Of a DNA stretch of 64,000 nt, positions 17,784 to 26,433 are shown piece after piece. A program made the translations under genes and the position numbers. Every line of letters begins with the position of its first letter. Positions within the stretch are counted from its first letter, which is position 1. This DNA is from Phycisphaerae bacterium (GTDB taxonomy: Bacteria > Planctomycetota > Phycisphaerae > UBA1845 > UTPLA1), in the NCBI GenBank assembly GCA_035275405.1, contig DATEMU010000005.1:62001-126000 (forward strand). Reading direction: 5' to 3'. Below the pieces are notes generated by a model, which worked only from the letters and a program-made list of their open reading frames with translations, was not told the DNA's origin and made no database searches.

Positions 17784-17945
17784 TCAATTGGATCCTGTGG
17801 TCGAGAGGCCAAAGGCCAGACTCTGCACTCCCCCGCCGGGCAGGTCGCCCAGGCGCCGAAAGCTCGCGGTCTGGCCGCGCGCGATACCCGCCGTCATTCC
17901 GAGCACTATCGCGCAGGTCAGTACCAGTCCATGAATAGGCTTCAA
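17784..17945 (-). pseudogene. Truncated HAF-repeat exported protein, 53 codons left
   Basis: A strong AGGAGG (17952-17957 on the plus-strand numbering) lies 6 bases before TTG 17945, opening a 53-aa frame. It starts with a signal-peptide-like run (LKPIHGLVLTCAIVLG), then FRRLGDLPGGGVQSLAFGLS, the classic first unit of HAF-repeat extracellular proteins common in planctomycetes. The frame ends at TGA 17784 where further repeats should begin, so this appears to be the 5' remnant of a larger gene. It could still encode a short secreted peptide. Confidence 0.5.
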
Positions 17946-18047
17946 GTCAGACCTCCTGCGCTGGTCGATGGCGCGTTGATACAGTTCACTTTAAGTCATG
18001 CCGAGGGAGATGATCTTGAACAGCGAATGCGCGGCGCTTGCACGAAT

Positions 18048-18680
18048 TTAGCGCCACCGAGCGGAGGCTCGATAGACCGCCGGCGTCGTGCCGGTCTCGC
18101 GCTTGAAGGCCCGCGTAAGATGCGCCTGGTCGCTGAAACCGACGCGCGCGGCGATCAGGGCGATCGATTCGTCGCTACGGACGAGGAGAGACTTGGCTCG
18201 CTCGATGCGCTCGCCGCGGAGGAACTCGCCGATCCTACAACCCCGCGCGCGACGAAACGCGCGTGCCAGATGGCCCGGATGAACGCCGGCCTCGAGGGCG
18301 AGTTCGCGGACCGATAGCGCGTCGCAGCACCGCGCGCGGAGCAAGTCAATGACCCGGCCGAGCCAGACAGGATTCGACTCCTGTCGGGGCGGATCATCGC
18401 CTCGAGCAATCGTAGTCAGAAGTTCAATTCCCAGTCCCCACAGCGAGAGGGAGGACAAGTCATCGCGGATGCGCATTTCGCAGGCGATCCGCCGCGCGAT
18501 CTCGCAGGCCGGCCCGCGCGAAATCTGCACCGGTCGCGCAAAGGCCCGGCGCGACAGGCGATCAAGCTCCTCCGGCGGATTCACGAACTCCATGCTGCAC
18601 CAACCCACGCGTGGAGTTCCGAATCGTTCGCGATGCGCGATCCCCGCGGGGATCACGTTGAGGTCGCCCGGATGGACCCT
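18048..18680 (-). pseudogene. AraC-family regulator, C-terminal part after in-frame stop
   Basis: This frame continues directly from the preceding fragment after TGA at 18681-18683. It begins RVHPGDLNVIPAGIAHRERF, the second half of a cupin-type sensor domain, and ends with a complete AraC DNA-binding domain of two helix-turn-helix units (LALEAGVHPGHLARAFRR and IAARVGFSDQAHLTRAFKRETG, ending TPAVYRA). Translation could restart at ATG 18656 or an internal codon and give a protein with an intact DNA-binding domain but half a sensor. Its neighbours are an OmpA-type gene upstream and the truncated HAF gene downstream. The regulon is unknown. Confidence 0.75.
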
Positions 18681-18926
18681 TCAGTTCTCACGCGAAAACT
18701 CCGCCGTGCCCAATCCTACGAGCACAAAACCAACACATTGATACTCATGCTCATGCCGCGGATTCTCGGCACATGCCGCAACGTGCCGTTCCCGGAAGTC
18801 GATACCATTGGACGTAATCGACCAGTCTACCGTCGACAAAGGGGAAGACGGTCCCGGCGATGTTGCACGCGAGCGATATCCTTGTTCCGCCATCCACTCC
18901 ATTATATCCCTGCCCAACATCCACAA
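18681..18926 (-). pseudogene. AraC-family regulator, N-terminal part before in-frame TGA
   Basis: The first part of the same gene, starting at ATG 18926 or at ATGs 24-33 bases later. From about base 18806 it shows a cupin-like N-terminus (FRERHVAACAEN, then HEHEYQCVGFVLVG) and then EFSREN followed by TGA 18681-18683. The sequence beyond the stop continues the same domain in the same frame, so one nonsense change (for example CGA to TGA) explains the break. A base-calling error is the main alternative. Confidence 0.6.
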
Positions 18927-18962
18927 TCCGAAAACATGTGTTCAATCGGGTTGTTTCTGTCC

Positions 18963-18996
18963 AAAAAAAAACGCCCGATGACCAAAGTCACCGGGC
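18963..18996 (-). terminator. Rho-independent terminator of the OmpA gene
   Basis: On the minus-strand RNA, a 10-bp stem with one G:U pair and a 4-base loop (18973-18996) is followed by nine U residues (18963-18971). It lies 38 bp past the OmpA stop codon, in the right orientation. Confidence 0.9.
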
Positions 18997-19033
18997 ATTT
19001 ATCAAAACACTTGAATGAACGCCAAGCGATCGT

Positions 19034-19969
19034 CTACGGCGTCTCCGCGTCCTCGCTCGTCGGTTCCTCCGTCACCGGCGCCGGCGCCGCGTTGGGATCG
19101 GCCATCTTCGCATAGACCGAGCCGTCGTTCGGGTTCTTGTACATCGCCGTATCCATCCCCGGCACGTGCTCCTTGCTGGACACAAGGAAGATCTCCACGC
19201 GGCGATTCTCCTCGGCGCCGCCCCGGGCCGGGTTCGGAATCCGCGGTCGGAACTCGCCGTACCCCATGCAGCCCATGCGCAGGTAATCCACGCCGAATCC
19301 CTTCAGCGCGAACATCACCGCGATCGAGCGATGCACCGACAGGTGCCAGTTGGTCGGGTGTTTGCGGCCCGTGATCGGTCCGATCGGCAGATTGTCCGTG
19401 TGGCCGACGACGACGACCTCAAACTGGCTTGCCGCGGAGGAGTTGACGATGTCGGAGAACGCCTTGAGCGAACCCTTGACCTCGTCCTTCACCTCGTCGC
19501 TTCCCTTGGCGAAGGTCAGGTCGCTCTTCCAACGGACCGCGCCCTTCTTCGCGTCGTATTCGATTGTGTCGGGATACTTCGCGGCGAGTTCCTTCAGCGC
19601 CTTGTCCAATTCCGGCGGCAGCTTGACCTCGACGACCTCAATCCCGCCCATGCCCTTGGCCAGGACGCCATCCATCTGCCCTTGCAGCTTCTTCACGAAC
19701 GCATCCAGCCGTTCGTTCTCGCCCCGCAGCGTCGCGAGGTACGCCTCCTTGGAATCCAGTTCGCGGCGCAGCGCCTCGCGCTCCGCCTCCAGCGCCAGCG
19801 ATTTGTTGCGCTCATCCGCCAGATCGCGCTCCAGCGCGTCCGCCCGCTCGGCCGCCTTGCGCCGGGCGAATTCGGTCCGCAGGTACTCGTCGCGCGACAC
19901 ACATCCCGTCGTCGTCATCCATCCGCCCGCCATGGCTGCGAGCAACATCCACATCCTGTACTTGCTCAT
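19034..19969 (-). CDS. OmpA-family peptidoglycan-binding lipoprotein
   Basis: A 311-aa lipoprotein. The signal peptide ends in a lipobox-like TTTGC (Cys near residue 23). Residues about 25-100 are strongly charged with heptad spacing (ERADALERDLADERNKSLAL), a long coiled coil. Residues about 165-280 form an OmpA/MotB-like domain with VVVGHTDNLPIG, HLSVHRSIAVM and GYGEFRPRIPN, plus ENRRVEIF, the peptidoglycan-binding core. The tail is acidic and proline-rich. It resembles MotB-like OmpA proteins lacking the ion-channel helix. It probably tethers the outer envelope to the wall. GGGAGG lies before the ATG. A clear terminator follows. Confidence 0.9.
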   Translation of the reverse strand: MSKYRMWMLLAAMAGGWMTTTGCVSRDEYLRTEFARRKAAERADALERDLADERNKSLALEAEREALRRELDSKEAYLATLRGENERLDAFVKKLQGQMDGVLAKGMGGIEVVEVKLPPELDKALKELAAKYPDTIEYDAKKGAVRWKSDLTFAKGSDEVKDEVKGSLKAFSDIVNSSAASQFEVVVVGHTDNLPIGPITGRKHPTNWHLSVHRSIAVMFALKGFGVDYLRMGCMGYGEFRPRIPNPARGGAEENRRVEIFLVSSKEHVPGMDTAMYKNPNDGSVYAKMADPNAAPAPVTEEPTSEDAETP

Positions 19970-20317
19970 TGGTTCCTCCCTGGAACATCCCTGTTTTTCT
20001 TCCGCGCGGACGCCCCGCGTGTTTTTCCACAGCGCATTATGCCATCGCCCTGCCGCATCGCAATGCTTTCTTTACGCCGCCCGACGATTTGAGATCGAGT
20101 TTCCGCTGACCGGCACGTCCGTAGGCCAGGCCGTTTTGCGGTTGTGAGTTGTCGAGAGGACCCCTCGCAATCAGGACGAGACCCCGGGGAGTCCGACGCT
20201 CCCCGGACCCGGGAATCGTCCGCCAACGCATCATCCGTAGGCGATTACTCCCTCTTCACCCGCATTTAAACGGCGAGTTACCCCTTCCCCCATAAAGTTT
20301 TAACGATGGAGGCGACC
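19970..20317 (+). other. Divergent intergenic region, no gene seen
   Basis: About 350 bp between the divergent OmpA and HAD lipoprotein genes. It must hold both promoters, but I see no convincing -35/-10 pair, RNA gene or conserved ORF. Confidence 0.5.
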
Positions 20318-21319
20318 ATGGGCAGACAAGAACTAGAATCCGCCCGGAAGGGGCCTTGGCGAACAGCCATGGTTCGTATTTTCGAAATCATCACGGTTTG
20401 CGCCGGCTTCGCCGTTCTGCCGGGCTGTGCCCGCACCATCCTGATTGCCGAGGACGCCGTCGTCCGCCCCGACCGGCCCCACGAACTGGCCGCCTACGTC
20501 GATAAGCAGTGGCTGGTCGTCTTTACCAGCGGTGTGCCGGGTCGTGAGGTTCAGTTTCTGATCGATGAAAAGGAGGTCGGCCGTGCCCGGACGAACAAGC
20601 AGGGGCGCGCTCGCATCACTTTGAAGCCGGGCGTTACCGGTGAGTCCTTTATCGCCCGGACCCACGGCGATATCCGGAATCTACAGGAAAGGGCCACGCT
20701 CTTCGGCTGGGATCCGAACCGTACAGCCATCGCCGTCGACGTCGATGAAACCATCAGCCTCACGAATTACCTGAACGTCATCTGGGGCGATGGCCTCGTC
20801 TCGCGTCCGGTCAAAGGCTCGCCCGAAGCCCTCCGCAGCTTGGCGAAGAACTACCAGCTCCTGTATTACAGCGCGCGACCGCGATTCATGATCCGGCGGA
20901 CCCACGAATGGCTTGAAAAGTACGGGTTCCCGCCGGGGCCCGTCGTCTTCCCCAGCGACTTTACGGCCGCCCTGAGACAATCGTCGGCCAAGGCCGAGCT
21001 CCTGGCCTCTCTTCGCGAGAAGTGGCCCAACCTGCGGATCGGCATCGGCGACAAGCACGCCGACGTGGACGCCTGCATCGCCAACGACATGTTGCCGGTC
21101 ATCGTGAACGGGGCCCGCCCCAAGTTCCGCAAGAACGCCATCGTCGTGGCCGGCTGGGAGTCCGTGCCCAAGTTCTTCGACATGAACCGCGGTTCGCTCA
21201 ACGACGACCGCCGGATCGCGAGTTTCCTCGCCAACGGAAACCGCTCCGCCTCCGGCGACATCATCCCCCCGCCCGAGCCCGCCGAGCCTACCCGCGTGGT
21301 TGCCGCAAAAACCAAATAG
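20318..21319 (+). CDS. HAD-superfamily phosphatase-like lipoprotein
   Basis: A 333-aa protein from ATG 20318; GGAGG at 20308-20312 sits 5 bases upstream and favours this start over ATG 20306. The N-terminus is a lipoprotein signal (hydrophobic run ending LPGC). Residues about 45-115 look like an Ig-like beta domain (EVQFLIDEKEVGRARTNKQG). A HAD domain follows with the nucleophile motif VDVDETISL (near residue 140), motif II LLYYSARPR, and a later GDKHADVDAC matching the metal-binding motif IV. It resembles LNS2/App1-like phosphatases found in membrane-lipid metabolism. The substrate is unknown. Confidence 0.8.
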   Translation: MGRQELESARKGPWRTAMVRIFEIITVCAGFAVLPGCARTILIAEDAVVRPDRPHELAAYVDKQWLVVFTSGVPGREVQFLIDEKEVGRARTNKQGRARITLKPGVTGESFIARTHGDIRNLQERATLFGWDPNRTAIAVDVDETISLTNYLNVIWGDGLVSRPVKGSPEALRSLAKNYQLLYYSARPRFMIRRTHEWLEKYGFPPGPVVFPSDFTAALRQSSAKAELLASLREKWPNLRIGIGDKHADVDACIANDMLPVIVNGARPKFRKNAIVVAGWESVPKFFDMNRGSLNDDRRIASFLANGNRSASGDIIPPPEPAEPTRVVAAKTK

Positions 21320-21762
21320 GATCCAACGTATCGCGGATGACACGCTTTCGACTTCCCGCCCGATTGAATCCGACTTGAGTCCAATATCGATGTTGGGTCG
21401 TCTCCAATTGTCTACACTCTGAGACGATGGTTAACCAAGCCTACCGTCACACCGATAAATTACCCAAAGGGCAGTTAGCGGCCGTTGAAGTCGTGGTCGA
21501 TCCGGAGGAACGAGGGCCCAGGATCTGGCGTTCCTGCCACGTCTCAATTCAGCCGGATTATCCACGAGTTGGCCATGTCGAATCAGAAGTCGCGATCCGT
21601 CGCTCCACCATTGCCGGCTTGGAATTCAACCCGGTTCATCCTCGAGTTGGCCGTCGAGCAATACCAGCATGGAACTGAAGCGACCAGCCGTCGAAACACA
21701 AATGCGCGCGTGGTGGTCACCACACCGCCGGCGATCGGCGGCCCCACGCGAGGATTCCCATT
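21320..21762 (+). other. Intergenic region with an imperfect 30-bp direct repeat
   Basis: No convincing gene. Two similar segments starting AATTCA and ending CGAGTTGGCC lie at 21546-21574 and 21623-21652, about 77 bp apart. They may be leftovers of a decayed repeat or part of the regulatory region for the histidine kinase operon. Confidence 0.4.
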
Positions 21763-24700
21763 ATGAAACCGGTTCGCTTTGACCGCCGCTTTCTTGTCGA
21801 GACTCTCGGGATCGTTGGTTTAGTGCTGGTTGTCATCGTTTTCCTGCTACCGCAGATTGCGCCCGGGCTTGAAGGCGCGGCGTATGCGCTACTGCTGTCG
21901 GGCGCTTTAATGTTCGGAGGACTAGTCTGGTCGCTGGGTCGCAGCCGGACGCGCGCGGAGATATTGGCCCGGGAGATGACATCGGACCTCGCCCTCGCCA
22001 AAGAGCAGGCCGAATCCGCACTCCGCGAGACGGAGGCTCTGCGGACGACTCTCGATGAACATGCCATCGTATCGGTCGCCGACGCCAAGGGGCGAATCAC
22101 CGCGATTAATCATACGTTTTGCCGGATCAGCGGTTACTCCCGTGAAGAACTGATTGGCCAGGACCATCGCATTCTCAATTCCGGTCATCACCCCCGGAGC
22201 TTTTGGGTGGAGATGTGGAAGACCATCCAGTCGGGCCGGCCGTGGCACGGCGAGGTCTGCAATCGGGCCAAAGACGGCTCGTTTTACTGGGTCGACTGCA
22301 TCATCGCGCCCTTTAAGGGTGCGGATGGCAAGATGGCGAAGTATGTCTCGATCCGCAGCGACATCACCGAGCGCAAGCGCGCTGAGCAGTCGCTGTTGGA
22401 ACGAACACGATTGGCAACGCTGGAGGCCGAAATCGGGACCTCGCTCGCCCGCGGCGGCACGCTCTGCCAAACGCTTCAACTTTGCTGCGAGACCATTACG
22501 CGCTACCTCGATGCCGCATTTACGCGCATTTGGACCCTCAATGAACGAGAAGACGTGCTGGAATTGCAGGCCAGCGCCGGACAATACACCCATCTCGACG
22601 GTCCACATAGCCGCGTACCGGTTGGAAAATTCAAGATCGGGAAGATTGCAGAAGACCGAAGGCCCCACCTGACCAATCGCGTGGTGGGGGACCCCCGGGT
22701 GGGCGATCAGGACTGGGCCAAGCGGGAAGGCATGGTCGCTTTCGCAGGCTACCCCTTAATTCTGGAAAACCGAATTGTCGGCGTCGTGGCGATGTTCGCC
22801 CGCCACAACCTCAGTGACTTGACGCTTCAGACGCTCGGCTCTCTGGCCAATTATATTGCCGGGGGCATCGAGCGCAAGAGGGCCGAGCAGGCGCTTCGCG
22901 AGAGCGAACAACGGTTTCGGACGATTGCCGACACTGTCCCCCAGTTGCTCTGGACGACGGATCCGGCGGGTAACGCGGACTATAGCAATGCACGATGGCT
23001 TGAATATTCGGGGTTGAGTCCAGAGCAGACTCGGGGTTGGGGTTGGAAAGCGGTCATGCACCCGGATGACGTCCCCTCCATTATGGAAACGTGGGGCCGA
23101 TGTCTTCAGACCGGCGCGCCATACAGTGCGGAGTGCCGATTCAAGCGGGGCTCCGACGGAGCCTATCGATGGTTTTTGATCCGGGGAGTCGCGGTACGTG
23201 ATCCCAACGGCGCGATCGCTCAGTGGATCGGAGCGTGCACCGACATCGAAGATCAGAAACGCGCCGCCGAGGTCGTAGCCGCCCGGATCGAAGCCGAAAA
23301 CGCGAATCGCGCAAAGAGTGATTTTTTGGCGACCATGAGCCATGAATTGCGGACGCCGCTCAATGGCGTGATTGGCATGGCCGAACTCCTGATGAGCACG
23401 AATCTCGATGCGAAGCAGCGACGCTACGCCTGGCTGGCCAAGTCCTCCGGCGATGCCCTGCTCGCCTTGATTAACGACATTCTCGATTTCTCCAAAATTG
23501 AAGCCGGCAAAATTGAACTGGAACATGCCGACTTTGACCTGTGCTATTCCGTGGAGTGCGTGACCGCCTCGTTTGCATCGCGCGCGCAGGGCAAGGGGCT
23601 GGAACTGGTGGTAGGGGTTCACCCGAAAGTACCGGCGCTCGTGCGTGGCGACACCGGCCGCCTGCAGCAAATTCTCACGAACTTGATCGGTAACGCCATT
23701 AAGTTCACCGAGTGCGGCCAAGTCGTGGTTCGGGCCGCTCTGGAGCGGGAAAACGATGGGCATGTCGACGTTTGCTTTAACGTTCAGGATTCCGGAATCG
23801 GCATTGCCCCGGATCGAATACCCCGTCTCTTCAACACCTTTTCGCAGGTCGATTCCTCAACCACCCGCAAATACGGTGGGACCGGCCTGGGACTGGTCAT
23901 TAGCAAACGACTGGTCGAACTCATGGGAGGTCGGATCGGTGTGGTGAGCGAAGAAAGCAAAGGTTCGACGTTCTGGTTCACGGTCCCGCTTGAAAAACAG
24001 AGGACGGACGGTTCCCAGATTCGCGCCATATGCGAAGAGGTTCGAAACCAGCGCGTTCTCGTAGTGGACGACAACGAAATCAGTCGCGAAATCCTCCACG
24101 AACAATTGACCGGCTGGGGCATGGAACATGAATCGGTCCCCGGCGGTCGCGAAGCCCTCGCCGCCCTCCGCGCCGCCGCCGCCGAAGACAGAAAATTTGG
24201 ACTGGTTATCGTCGATATGCAGATGCCCGGCATGAACGGCTGGGAGTTGGCCAAGGAGGTCAAGGCGGATTCCGCCCTGCAAGAGACGATCCTTGTGCTT
24301 ATCGCACCCGCGCACGATGAGCCGGACGCCCAACATCTGCATGCCGGAGGCTTCGCCGGTTACGCCTCCAAACCGTTACGGCCTTCACAATTACTGGACA
24401 CGATCACCGATTCACTTAATTCGTCGAAGGCGCCCACGGCCCCGGTCTCGGTGACGACCGCGGTGACGGCGACGCGGCGGATCAAGCAACCTCCCGTGGC
24501 TCTCACTGACGCGCGCATCCTCCTGGCCGAAGATCATCCGATCAGCCAGGAGGTGGCCGCGACAATTCTGCGCCAGGCGGGCTATCAATGTGATGTCGTC
24601 GGTAATGGCAAGGAGGCGTTGGAAGCGGTGACGCGACATCGCTATGACCTTGTCCTGATGGATTGTCAGATGCCGCAGATGGATGGGTTCACTGCCACAC

Positions 24701-25380
24701 GGGCCATCCGCCAGGCCGAAAAAGAAGGACGGGTGGCCGGCCCCCGGGAGGCAAGGCTGTGCATCGTCGCCTTGACGGCCAACGCCATTAAAGGCGACCG
24801 TGAGCGCTGTCTGGAAGCGGGCATGGACGACTACCTCAGCAAACCGCTGAATCCGGAAAAGCTGATTCGACTCATTGAACACAACTTATCGCGCGCCGTC
24901 GGGCCCATCGAAAAACCTTCCACTCCCTGTACGGGTTCATCGATTTCGGAAATGGACGGTCCTGCGGATGACGGAGGTCCCCCGTTCAACATGGAGTTCC
25001 TCCTCAAGCAATGGGGCGGCGATCAAGCACTCGTCAAAATGCTAATCGCCAAATTCCGCACCCAATCAAAGGCCGACCTGGAGAAGTTGGAACAAAGCAT
25101 TACGGCTGGAGACATGGATGAAGCCGCCCGGCTGGCGCACGGCTTCAAGGGGGCCGCCGGCTACCTCGCAGCAGAAAAACTGCGCCGCTTGGCCGCGAAT
25201 CTGGAAACGCAATGCCGCAACAAGGACTTGGCCGGCATCGCTGCGGGCGCGGCGGCCGTTCGGGCCGAGTTGGGACGCTGGATGGATTACAACCCCAAAC
25301 GAACGATAGAACTGGACCCCGGAGCCGCCGACGCGCCGAACTCGGAGAACAACCGTGAATATTTTGATTCTCGACGATGA
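21763..25380 (+). CDS. Hybrid sensor histidine kinase with two receivers and Hpt
   Basis: A 1205-aa membrane sensor kinase. Two N-terminal helices (about residues 15-60) are followed by a linker coil, PAS (about 90-205), GAF (about 215-370), PAS (about 375-500), HisKA with SHELRTPLNG (His near 527), HATPase_c (NAIKFTE, DSGIGI, GTGLGL), a first receiver (VVDDNE; phospho-Asp near 818 in VDMQMPG), a second receiver (AEDHP; Asp near 967 in MDCQMPQ) and a C-terminal Hpt domain (AHGFKGAAG, His near 1126). All phosphorelay residues look intact. It overlaps the next gene by 26 bp, so the HD-GYP regulator is very likely its partner. Confidence 0.93.
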   Translation: MKPVRFDRRFLVETLGIVGLVLVVIVFLLPQIAPGLEGAAYALLLSGALMFGGLVWSLGRSRTRAEILAREMTSDLALAKEQAESALRETEALRTTLDEHAIVSVADAKGRITAINHTFCRISGYSREELIGQDHRILNSGHHPRSFWVEMWKTIQSGRPWHGEVCNRAKDGSFYWVDCIIAPFKGADGKMAKYVSIRSDITERKRAEQSLLERTRLATLEAEIGTSLARGGTLCQTLQLCCETITRYLDAAFTRIWTLNEREDVLELQASAGQYTHLDGPHSRVPVGKFKIGKIAEDRRPHLTNRVVGDPRVGDQDWAKREGMVAFAGYPLILENRIVGVVAMFARHNLSDLTLQTLGSLANYIAGGIERKRAEQALRESEQRFRTIADTVPQLLWTTDPAGNADYSNARWLEYSGLSPEQTRGWGWKAVMHPDDVPSIMETWGRCLQTGAPYSAECRFKRGSDGAYRWFLIRGVAVRDPNGAIAQWIGACTDIEDQKRAAEVVAARIEAENANRAKSDFLATMSHELRTPLNGVIGMAELLMSTNLDAKQRRYAWLAKSSGDALLALINDILDFSKIEAGKIELEHADFDLCYSVECVTASFASRAQGKGLELVVGVHPKVPALVRGDTGRLQQILTNLIGNAIKFTECGQVVVRAALERENDGHVDVCFNVQDSGIGIAPDRIPRLFNTFSQVDSSTTRKYGGTGLGLVISKRLVELMGGRIGVVSEESKGSTFWFTVPLEKQRTDGSQIRAICEEVRNQRVLVVDDNEISREILHEQLTGWGMEHESVPGGREALAALRAAAAEDRKFGLVIVDMQMPGMNGWELAKEVKADSALQETILVLIAPAHDEPDAQHLHAGGFAGYASKPLRPSQLLDTITDSLNSSKAPTAPVSVTTAVTATRRIKQPPVALTDARILLAEDHPISQEVAATILRQAGYQCDVVGNGKEALEAVTRHRYDLVLMDCQMPQMDGFTATRAIRQAEKEGRVAGPREARLCIVALTANAIKGDRERCLEAGMDDYLSKPLNPEKLIRLIEHNLSRAVGPIEKPSTPCTGSSISEMDGPADDGGPPFNMEFLLKQWGGDQALVKMLIAKFRTQSKADLEKLEQSITAGDMDEAARLAHGFKGAAGYLAAEKLRRLAANLETQCRNKDLAGIAAGAAAVRAELGRWMDYNPKRTIELDPGAADAPNSENNREYFDSRR

Positions 25381-26371
25381 CGCCATCTGCCTGGAGGCGC
25401 TGAATCAGGCGTTGATCCGGGCGGGTCATGACGTGCAGTTTGCGCGCGATGGCCACGAGGCACTGGAAATCCTCCGCGAAGGCCATGTCCGTCTGGTGAT
25501 CTCCGACTGGATCATGCCCGGCATGGACGGTCTGGAACTTTGCCGCCGGATTCGCCGCGAAGAGTTCCCTGCCTACGTCTATTTCATCCTGCTGACTTCG
25601 CGGGACGGGACCGAGTGCATTGTCGAAGGCCTGTCCGCCGGGGCCGACGAATTCCTGACCAAGCCTTTCCATCCGGCGGAGTTGAGCGTTCGGCTGCGGG
25701 CGGCGGAACGCATCCTCGCGCTCGAAACGCGCGACGTGGCCATCTTCGCCTTGGCGCGGCTGGCCGAATCCCGCGATCCGGAGACGGGTGCACATTTAGA
25801 CCGCGTTCGGATGTACTCCCGGATCATCGCCCAGCATTTCCTGGAGAGTTCCAATAGCCCGGAGCCGATCGATGCGGAATTTGTGCGGCTGATTTACTTG
25901 ACCAGCCCGTTGCACGACATCGGCAAGGTGGGTATCCCCGACTGCGTCTTGCTCAAGGCCGGCCGCCTCAGCAATCGCGAATTCGAGATCATGAAAACGC
26001 ACGTCACGATCGGCGCCGAGACCCTGGGTGCGGCCCGGCGACAGTTTCCCGGAGTTCGCTTTCTGCAAATGGCTCAGGAAATCGCTCTCACTCATCACGA
26101 GCGGTTTAACGGAAGCGGGTATCCCTCCGGGCTGAAGGGCAAGCGAATACCGCTGAGCGGGCGGATCGTGGCCTTGGCCGATGTTTATGACGCCCTGACT
26201 TCCAAGCGGGTCTATAAGCAGGCGTTCGCCCACGATGTGGCGCGCGGCATCATTCTTGAAGAGAGCGGGCAGCACTTCGATCCGGATGTCATCAAGGCCT
26301 TTGTCGAGAACGAAGTGGCGTTTGTCGCGGTGCGCGAGCGCTTCGCCGAGCCGGAGCTGGTAGCGGTTTGA
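25355..26371 (+). CDS. Response regulator with HD-GYP phosphodiesterase domain
   Basis: A 338-aa protein starting at GTG 25355 inside the end of the kinase gene. The receiver domain (residues 1-120) has LDDD and phospho-Asp51 in SDWIMPG. An HD-GYP domain follows with LHDIGKVGIPD (near residue 187) and HHERFNGSGYP, the signature of cyclic di-GMP phosphodiesterases. The metal ligands appear present. It is probably cytoplasmic and lowers c-di-GMP when phosphorylated by the upstream kinase. Overlapping translation fits an operon. Confidence 0.93.
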   Translation: MNILILDDDAICLEALNQALIRAGHDVQFARDGHEALEILREGHVRLVISDWIMPGMDGLELCRRIRREEFPAYVYFILLTSRDGTECIVEGLSAGADEFLTKPFHPAELSVRLRAAERILALETRDVAIFALARLAESRDPETGAHLDRVRMYSRIIAQHFLESSNSPEPIDAEFVRLIYLTSPLHDIGKVGIPDCVLLKAGRLSNREFEIMKTHVTIGAETLGAARRQFPGVRFLQMAQEIALTHHERFNGSGYPSGLKGKRIPLSGRIVALADVYDALTSKRVYKQAFAHDVARGIILEESGQHFDPDVIKAFVENEVAFVAVRERFAEPELVAV

Positions 26372-26433
26372 GCCCTGCCAGGGGACGTCAGTATCCGAAG
26401 TCCAAGGGCAAAAAATAGGTAAGTCGTGATTAC

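Noticed and set aside
18961-18996. Poly-A run and hairpin as a plus-strand feature
   Set aside because: On the plus strand the A-run precedes the stem; only the minus strand gives a proper terminator.
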